Assembly: GCA_054601695.1 (NCBI GenBank)
Contig: BAAHQB010000010.1
Span: 434,001 to 498,000, forward strand
Reading direction: 5' to 3'
DNA from: Amorphochlora amoebiformis
Taxonomy: Eukaryota; Cercozoa; Chlorarachniophyceae
DNA length: 64,000 nt
A program made the position numbers and the translations under genes. Below are positions 49,813 to 64,000 of the stretch, piece by piece. The notes under the pieces are model-generated. The model was not told the origin of the DNA. It was given only the letters and a program-made list of their open reading frames with translations, and did no database searches. Within the stretch, counting starts at the first letter, position 1. Each line of letters begins with the position of its first letter.

Positions 49813-50933
49813 TATATGTATATATATATATATATATATTTCTGTATATATATATGCGCATATATTTATATATTGATAGTAATGTATATATATATATATA
49901 TATATACATATAATATTTAGATATATATATATTATATTTAATAAATGCATGTATATACACGCATGTATACACATGCACATATACACGTACACATGTACAC
50001 GAGAATATTATAATATATATATATATATATATATATGAATATATATGTACATTTGTACATTTCTATGTGTTACATATATACTACATATACATTAACAGCA
50101 TAGCTGTTGCATCTTAGAACCAGCAAGATAAGTACATACTCACATATCTTAACATATAACGAGAAAGAACAAGAAAGAACGTTAAATACCTCGTTTCTTC
50201 CTTCCCCCCTCAGATCCCCCCCAAAGAAAGGTGCGCCCCCCTGGTCTTTTACTCGTGAACACAGCGTGTATTCTAGAAAAAATACATCAAGGATGGCGTT
50301 ACGTGAACAAAATTAAACTATACTTTAGCCGTTGCCACCACCCACGTTGCAAGCAAATGTATTGAGCGTTTTACCAACACGTTTGCAACTGAATTTAGAT
50401 TTGTTTCTCGATATTTTCTATGGTTTTCAAGGTAACGTATTGGTTAGCGTTAGGTTAGGATTGGATTTGGTTCGGGGTTACCGTCCAGGCTGGGCATATT
50501 CTACTAAGCAAATTTTCTATGGTTTTCAAGGTAACGTATTGGTTAGCGTTAGGTTAGGATTGGATTTGGTTCGGAATTACCGTCCAGGCTGGGCATATTC
50601 TACTAAGCAATGAGCCTGAAAATACTTCACGTTACATGTAATACTCATATTGTATACGCTCACATATATATACATATACACACACATGCACACACACAAA
50701 GCATGCATATTCACATTATATCAAAACTTCCATTTATACATCATGCATAATATATATATTCACATGGGTCCATACACACACAAACACATAACACATACAC
50801 ACACACATATACACACACATACACACATACACATACACACATAACATGCATATTCATATTATATCAAAACTTCCATTATATACATCATACATAATATATA
50901 TTCATATGGGTCCATACATGTATAAATATACAA

Positions 50934-50980
<47 letters not shown>

Positions 50981-51024
50981 ACATATGTGTGTGTGTGTAA
51001 TATCTGTACACCTATATAGTACTT

Positions 51025-51069
<45 letters not shown>

Positions 51070-51601
51070 TACATACATATATTATATATATACATATGTA
51101 TATGTTCTACATATATTTATACAAGAATCTATAAACACATAAAAATGGCATTATATATTTATATATATATACATATATACATATACATATACATTTGTAT
51201 ATTACATATATAATATATAAGCTTATATATATATATATATACATATATATAAATATCTGGATATATATATATATGATAAATAAATTTGTGTATATAGTGT
51301 TAATGAATATTTACATATACATATATATATATATGTGTGTGTATATGTATAGCTATGTATAGATGTTGTGTATGTATATAATATATACTAACATGTATAC
51401 ATAACAATATACGTATCACGGTCCCGAGAATACTCTCACATATACATATACATATCTACACGACCAGCGCATGATCTCACTAGTCACATATACCGTTCAT
51501 GCATGTTTGTCAAGTTATATACCTCGTTGGCAGGGCAGAAACTCAGGTTGGATTTTCCTACGGTTGATGGAAACTCGAAGTCAACTCGCGCAACTCTATC
51601 C

Positions 51602-51666
<65 letters not shown>

Positions 51667-51810
51667 ATACATATGTATATGTATATATATTCATATGTTA
51701 TATTTAGATATACATATACATATATATATATATATATACATCATACGTATAAATATCTGTACATATATTTATATGTATATATATAATATATATGTGGGTA
51801 TATATACATG

Positions 51811-51847
<37 letters not shown>

Positions 51848-51848
51848 T

Positions 51849-51888
<40 letters not shown>

Positions 51889-51949
51889 TGTATATTTAGT
51901 CTCTATATGTGTGTAATAAAGTCCGATAAAATGTATGCACATACACACG

Positions 51950-51985
<36 letters not shown>

Positions 51986-52121
51986 CTATGTATGTATATG
52001 TATATATATATATATCTTATATTTACCCACATACGTACGTATACATAATAATACTTTTTAGATATATCTATATATGTATGTAATAGAATAAATATTTATA
52101 TTATAGCTATGCCATATATAC

Positions 52122-52156
<35 letters not shown>

Positions 52157-52329
52157 TTATAATGTATCTATATATGCATTGATTCATATATATTATTTGT
52201 ATGATATATATGTATAATATACATATGTATATATATATATACATATATTGATTTATATATATATATATATATGTGTATTTATAATAACATATATATATAT
52301 ATTATATTTACCCACATATGTATGTATAA

Positions 52330-52376
<47 letters not shown>

Positions 52377-52470
52377 AATATGTATATATAAATTTTTTAG
52401 TATAGTATTATATTCATATTTTTATACATATACTATGTCATATACATATATATAGATGTATGTACAGTAC

Positions 52471-52509
<39 letters not shown>

Positions 52510-52990
52510 TATATATACATATATATATGTGTGTATATATATATATAAATACACAAAAACATATACATATATAAAATTATATATATATATATATGTATAT
52601 GTATAATATATACATATATATATATATATATATGTGTATATAATTATAATATGTTTTTTCCCCACATATGTGGATACACATGTTTGACCTGGATTAAAAC
52701 TCTGGTCTTGTAGACTCCGTCGAATTTTGAGAGTTTTGAACCTTCCTTAACGAAGTAAAACTTAGTGTACTTTTCCAGCTGTTCATAAGATATTATTTAT
52801 TACAGCTATGCCAGGTATTCAGTGTGTGTTAACAATTGTAAAATTACAAATACACATGCATAGATATGATATATATATGTATATGTACATATGTATATAT
52901 GTGTGTAGATATATAAATATAATACACATATATAAATATATATACATATATATATATTAAGGAAAAATGCATGGATACATATAAGTATAC

Positions 52991-53028
<38 letters not shown>

Positions 53029-53771
53029 TTATGATATACATCATACAATTGTATGTATACATGTACACACACATACACACATATATATATATAATATATA
53101 TTTATATATATATATATATATATATAAGTATATGTATATATATATATTGTATGTGTGTAATTTATGTATACACATACTTAACATTGGGTGTGTATATAAT
53201 GTGTATGTAATTTTTATACACGTACTTATGAGCATTTATCTTGTAAATTACACACGCATGAGTATCTGACCTGCCTGCGGCTGTAGTAATCCGTGATCGG
53301 GTGTCCTGAACTTTTGAAAGTTGCGAGTGAGATTCTATTACACTATCTCAACGTTTTTTTTTTCAAGTTCTTTCTAATGTGCTTTTCAAGCATTCTCTCA
53401 AGCAGTGCTCTCGGCAAATTCTTTCTCACATTTTTTCCTCGTGTTGCGTGTGTATGTGGTTGACTCTCAACCTATCTGTCTATATCTCTGTCCACAGGTC
53501 TTTGCATCTCTCCTTTTAATCCCCTTATCTGCTCTCTCTTTTGCTCCTCGCTATCTCTCTTCCTCCCTTTTTCTCTCCCTCTATCGCTCTTCCCTTCCAA
53601 TTTTTTTTACCTAAGGTTGAGAACGAAGGAGAAGGTGGTCATGTTGCGGCCACTGAAGGATTCCTTGTGGTCGGACGAGAAGAAAAAAGTTTCTGGCTGG
53701 ATAATTACTGTTTCATGTAATCATTTTAGAAGGTATAAAATAGAAAACTATATTTGTATAATATGTATGTA

Positions 53772-53820
<49 letters not shown>

Positions 53821-53842
53821 GCGTAAAAAATATATAATATAT

Positions 53843-53873
<31 letters not shown>

Positions 53874-55051
53874 TATGTATAATATATACGTATGATGTAT
53901 AAATTATATTACATATATATAATATATATATATTTTATACATATATTTATATATAGACTATTAACAACGATTTAGATATCGTGAGAATAGAAATCAATAG
54001 CGTGCAGATACACGAGGGATCGCTGGACATCCGGGAGATTGCTGTGGATCGCCTCACATCGTACTAACCGTTACTAATTCGTACTGCCAGGCGATAACTT
54101 CGGGGTTTCGGGCTACATGTGACTAGGCGTTCCGTCACGTTATATAACGTTAAGGAACAAAAAAGTTGGAGCAGGTGAGCCCCCACACACTATATGCTTT
54201 CCCAGACGCCACTTTCTCAACAATTTATCACATTCCACTATAGCATAACTCTAACGGGTCTCAAAAATCTATGGACTACCAGTAGAATATCACAACGCTG
54301 CGCTCACAATATATAAAAATATGTATATGCATATCTATACATATATGTTTTCATACATGTATATATATATATATATATATACATGAAAATATATATATAT
54401 AATATGTATATGTGTATTATATTACATATACATTTATATTTATACATACATATCATATAAAAATACACATGTATACATGTATGTATTGAGATATGCACAC
54501 TCTATTTCTATAAATGTTTTATTCATACATATCTATACAGAATATGTCTATATACATAATATATATATATATATAATATATATATATATATTAATTACAA
54601 ACATTGTCTACATACAAAAATCAGTCAAGACCGCTTTCTCCCCATTTCACACTCGAAGAAGTATGAATAATGCATATTAGTGGTAATTACCTGGCCCCTG
54701 GGGCGTTCTGGTGGTTCGACTTGTTTCGCCTCCAACACCTCCTCATTGGGCGGACTATGAAAGTCACATCACTCGGTGAATATGAATTATGTTTACACAC
54801 AGGACTATGCCATAACCTCATCATCCAACCCTAACACGAAAGCCAAAATTAGTTCAAGCCGAGATAGTAAAAGAGATAACTAAGAAGAATCTAACACTGC
54901 CTTACTGCCTTGCAGCCATAAACCTACGCACAAAGCCCGAATGCTTATCCTTTCCCACCCGTCTCCTAACCCGGAAAAAGAGAGAAGACCCGATGACATC
55001 TTGCTCGTCTTTGTACGTAAAGTCTGCGGGTAATTGGAAAAGGTCTTGCAT
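39739..55051 (-). CDS. Copy B: 18-exon gene of the same unrecognised family (439 aa)
   Basis: Exons in transcription order: 55051-54906, 54754-54691, 53696-53611, 53334-53271, 52778-52689, 51600-51523, 50615-50581, 50272-50190, 49766-49729, 48937-48903, 48828-48773, 47074-46980, 44358-44326, 43331-43289, 41894-41808, 40898-40843, 40684-40586, 39870-39739 (TAG). The total is 1320 nt and all junctions are in phase. Exons of 86, 35, 35, 56, 56 and 99 nt have exactly the lengths of their copy A partners. The protein starts [20 protein letters not shown] and has an N-terminal extension absent from A. Residues about 71-215 match A's beta-rich region ([32 protein letters not shown]). Residues 229-275 are coiled coil ([22 protein letters not shown]). 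Residues 345-439 carry the signature [25 protein letters not shown] and SSKKKAKD. It is divergent from copy C. Function unknown. Confidence 0.85.
42384..42489. repeat. Interstitial telomere-like (TTAGGG)n array
   Basis: About 105 bp of TTAGGG units on the plus strand with variant units (TTAAGAATAGGG, TTACGG, TTAGATTAGGG, TTAGGAATAGGG). It is flanked on both sides by (TA)n and lies in an intron of copy B. The units are too degenerate for an active telomere, and the flanks continue as ordinary intron. Confidence 0.9.
45290..45535. repeat. GGTACCCGAT minisatellite
   Basis: About 245 bp of a roughly 10-bp unit (GGTACCCGAT, early variants GGTACCTGGT). It grows more regular towards its right end, as in an array expanding from one side. 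It lies in a 2.6-kb intron of copy B (between the exons ending at 46980 and starting at 44358 on the minus strand). Confidence 0.9.
50414..50611. repeat. 99-bp tandem duplication containing part of copy B exon 7
   Basis: Two nearly identical 99-bp units (50414-50512 and 50513-50611) differ at only a few bases. The right-hand unit overlaps the functional exon 50615-50581 (minus strand). The left-hand unit repeats the last 22 bases of that exon, its GT donor and the following intron, but lacks the true acceptor and first codons. Confidence 0.85.
50700..50926. repeat. Direct repeat of about 80 bp, 145 bp apart
   Basis: CATGCATATTCACATTATAT followed by CAAAACTTCC and, later, GGGTCCATACA occurs at about 50702-50778 and again at 50846-50918. 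The copies differ by small changes and are separated by a (CA)-rich stretch. They lie in an intron of copy B. Confidence 0.75.
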
Positions 55052-55278
55052 GTCCTCCGTCACAGACTCACAGGCTCTGTGCCTTTTGAATGTTAACACT
55101 GTCTTAAGCCGTCGGAGACTCAGAGTGCGCGTATATGGTAAGTGTCCCACCGATGTCCCCTGCGGTGAAACAAGAGGCGGCACTTTCCTCCGACATTTTA
55201 TTTCCACATACCCGCCTGAGGCTGGCTCCGATCTTACGAACTTTTACGGTCGACCCAAGCCTTCTCAAATTCCGAAGC
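55052..55278. promoter_or_regulatory. Divergent spacer between copies B and C (probable shared promoter)
   Basis: 227 bp separates the inferred start codons of B (minus) and C (plus). It contains no TA microsatellite, unlike nearly all other non-coding DNA here. The C-frame remains open upstream to ATGs at 55153 and 55135, and the B-frame remains open to about 55207 without another ATG. Part of the spacer could therefore be translated, and the true promoter could be as short as 83 bp. Confidence 0.5.
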
Positions 55279-62217
<6,939 letters not shown>

Positions 62218-62936
62218 CTGGCACTCGAGCTCAGACTAGTCAGATGAGCTACTCTGTACTTACTATGCACTGGATGTAATTTAATGATATAAAAGATAAC
62301 GTTCCAGGCTAGACCAGCGGCAATATTCTCACAGAATGGTACACTGCTAGCTATAGCTGGCTTTGGAAGAGATTTTCATGATTTTCATCTAAGACTTCCA
62401 TGTGCGCATATCTAGACATTCTAGACATTCTGGTTAAAGTTCTAGAAGCTGGATAACTTATTTATATACTGGATATATGCTAGATATGGGCTGGGGATCG
62501 CGAGGTACGATCAAATGTACTGATGTAGTTAATTATAATATAATATGCGCACTACATGTGGACAACATAATGCCCTGTCTATTCAGCAACACTAGCCGAC
62601 TACAGACAAGAGTATGATATATTCCGATGGTAATTTGGTTGCAACTCTTAACATCTAGACTAAGTCTAGTAAGTATGCTGACATGATAGCTGAAGAATCT
62701 CGAGAATGGCCACGATCATCGGCACCTAGTTCTGTAGTTCATGAGTATATGTTGATACATTTTTATATCATACATCTAGAACATGCCCATAATAATAGTA
62801 TATCTAGATGTATACTATGACCATATACATGTATATATCAGTACAGATACTATGATTAAGTGAAATGAGATATTCACATTTGTATTGTAGAAGTACATAT
62901 ACAAATACATTATCCAGATTATATTACATACATATA

Positions 62937-62968
<32 letters not shown>

Positions 62969-63025
62969 GTATATATGGATATTAAAGAAATATTTATACA
63001 AACATACATATATACATATATACAC

Positions 63026-63070
<45 letters not shown>

Positions 63071-63400
63071 ATATATATAAATACGTATATATGTACATAT
63101 ATATATATACATCTATATGTATATATTATATATATATATACATATATGTATTTGTACATATATCATCATATTTTATATACTTATGTCACTTACACATACA
63201 CTTATATTTAGTGTATATATATATATCTATTACTTAGGTATAACATCATGCATATGCACATATATATACATATATATATATATATGTATGTATATATATA
63301 ACATATATATATATATATATGTATGTAATGTATTAATGTAAATATATATACAGATATATTATATATATTATATATATTATATATATATATATATATAAAA
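62218..63400. other. 3' flank of copy C: CTAG-rich block, then TA repeats
   Basis: 62218-62820 is unique, without TA runs, and rich in CTAG and CTAGA contexts. It is the third example of this texture directly 3' of a family member. 62860-63395 is TA-dominated. No exon was found. Confidence 0.5.
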
Positions 63401-63526
63401 GACAGTTAGACTCTCGAACTCAGTTAGATCTCAGGAAATCTTTGCGGTAAGGTCTTACGACGTCATGACGAAGTGCTTGTAGAGCCGTAATGAGCCATTC
63501 GACTGAGATTTCGAGACGTTGCGAGA

Positions 63527-63581
63527 ATGCTTTGGGACATCATGAATAAAGTTGTGGACAAGCAACCTTCCACCTGCCGTG
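63527..63581 (+). CDS. Doubtful first exon of a further gene
   Basis: ATG at 63527 opens a frame MLWDIMNKVVDKQPSTCR that ends at a GT donor (G|GTAAAG) in phase 1. It is a unique island between TA tracts. The minus strand also has an open frame here (stop near 63455) with a possible acceptor. It shows no similarity to the first exons of A, B or C, and no following exon was found before the window ends. Treat it as a weak call. Confidence 0.25.
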
Positions 63582-63623
63582 GTAAAGTTGTTCATATAAA
63601 ATACGTATGTATGTATATACTCA

Positions 63624-63665
<42 letters not shown>

Positions 63666-63751
63666 AAATTTACTCATGCATTTATATATATATATATATA
63701 TATATACATATACATATGTATATATATATATATATATGTTTAGGTATATAG

Positions 63752-64000
63752 AAAGGATATAATTAGTATAATAAAGGAAATCAAACAGTATTAATATACC
63801 TTAATTTAATATAAGGAATAAACTATAGCATAAAAGATATTGTAAAACACAAGATAGTCTAATTAAATCAAAGCTAATATGCTTGACATGATGTAGTAAA
63901 TAGTTAATTTGATATCATGGCATAACGAAAAGTACTGAAGGATAACTAGACGTAATACAATATTTTCTGCAATACAGCAATTTTATATTCGCGTATAATA
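63752..64000. other. AT-rich unique sequence at the right edge
   Basis: Non-repetitive but AT-rich, without an exon-like frame or splice pair that I can support. Confidence 0.4.

Noticed and set aside
53617-53712. Plus-strand exon reading [18 protein letters not shown]
   Set aside because: The same bases on the minus strand are copy B exon 3 (SSDHKE.. TTFSF), which matches copy A exon 3 in length (86 nt), phase and sequence. The plus-strand frame is a shadow.
53956-54065. Plus-strand open segment [17 protein letters not shown]... flanked by AG and GT
   Set aside because: It looks protein-like, but its only upstream partner was the shadow exon above. It is antisense within an intron of copy B and has no counterpart in A or C. 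An unrecognised small gene is not excluded.
54902-55207. Extension of copy B's first exon upstream of 55051
   Set aside because: The frame stays open but contains no further ATG; the first available start is at 55051.

Overview
The window is nuclear DNA of an intron-dense eukaryote. Its islands of balanced composition are almost all short exons (6 to about 260 bp). Each is bounded by GT..AG signals and separated by introns saturated with (TA)n and other microsatellites. Nothing bacterial, viral or CRISPR-like was seen. A TTAGGG-type interstitial repeat (42384-42489) suggests a lineage using that telomere unit, but the species cannot be named from the sequence. The many long translations made of Tyr/Ile, Arg/Ala, Thr/His or Val/Cys are microsatellites, not proteins.

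Four multi-exon genes were reconstructed by hand from splice signals, reading frame and intron phase. Three are members of one gene family that I do not recognise. Copy A (+, 751-18032, 18 exons, 416 aa) and copy B (-, 55051-39739, 18 exons, 439 aa) have the same 18-exon architecture with matching intron phases. They encode a Phe/Tyr-rich, probably beta-rich N-terminal region, a short coiled coil, a polar linker and a conserved basic C-terminal region. Copy C (+, 55279-62217, 12 exons, 256 aa) keeps only the coiled coil, linker and C-terminal region behind a different N-terminus. All three totals (1251, 1320 and 771 nt) divide by three.

Between A and B lies a plus-strand kelch-BTB-BTB gene (about 26709-38495, some 40 exons, about 823 aa visible). 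Its domain order resembles LZTR1-type adaptors. Its first exon or exons were not found.

Layout: 1-750 upstream of A; 751-18032 gene A; 18033-26640 intergenic, with a CTAG-rich, microsatellite-poor block at 18784-20420; about 26640-38495 the kelch-BTB gene; 38496-39738 the spacer between convergent 3' ends, again CTAG-rich; 39739-55051 gene B; 55052-55278 a 227-bp divergent spacer; 55279-62217 gene C; 62218-63500 a further CTAG-rich 3' flank; 63527-63581 a doubtful first exon of another gene. No operon logic applies. B and C may share a promoter, and A, B and C look like products of local duplication with one inversion and one loss of N-terminal exons.
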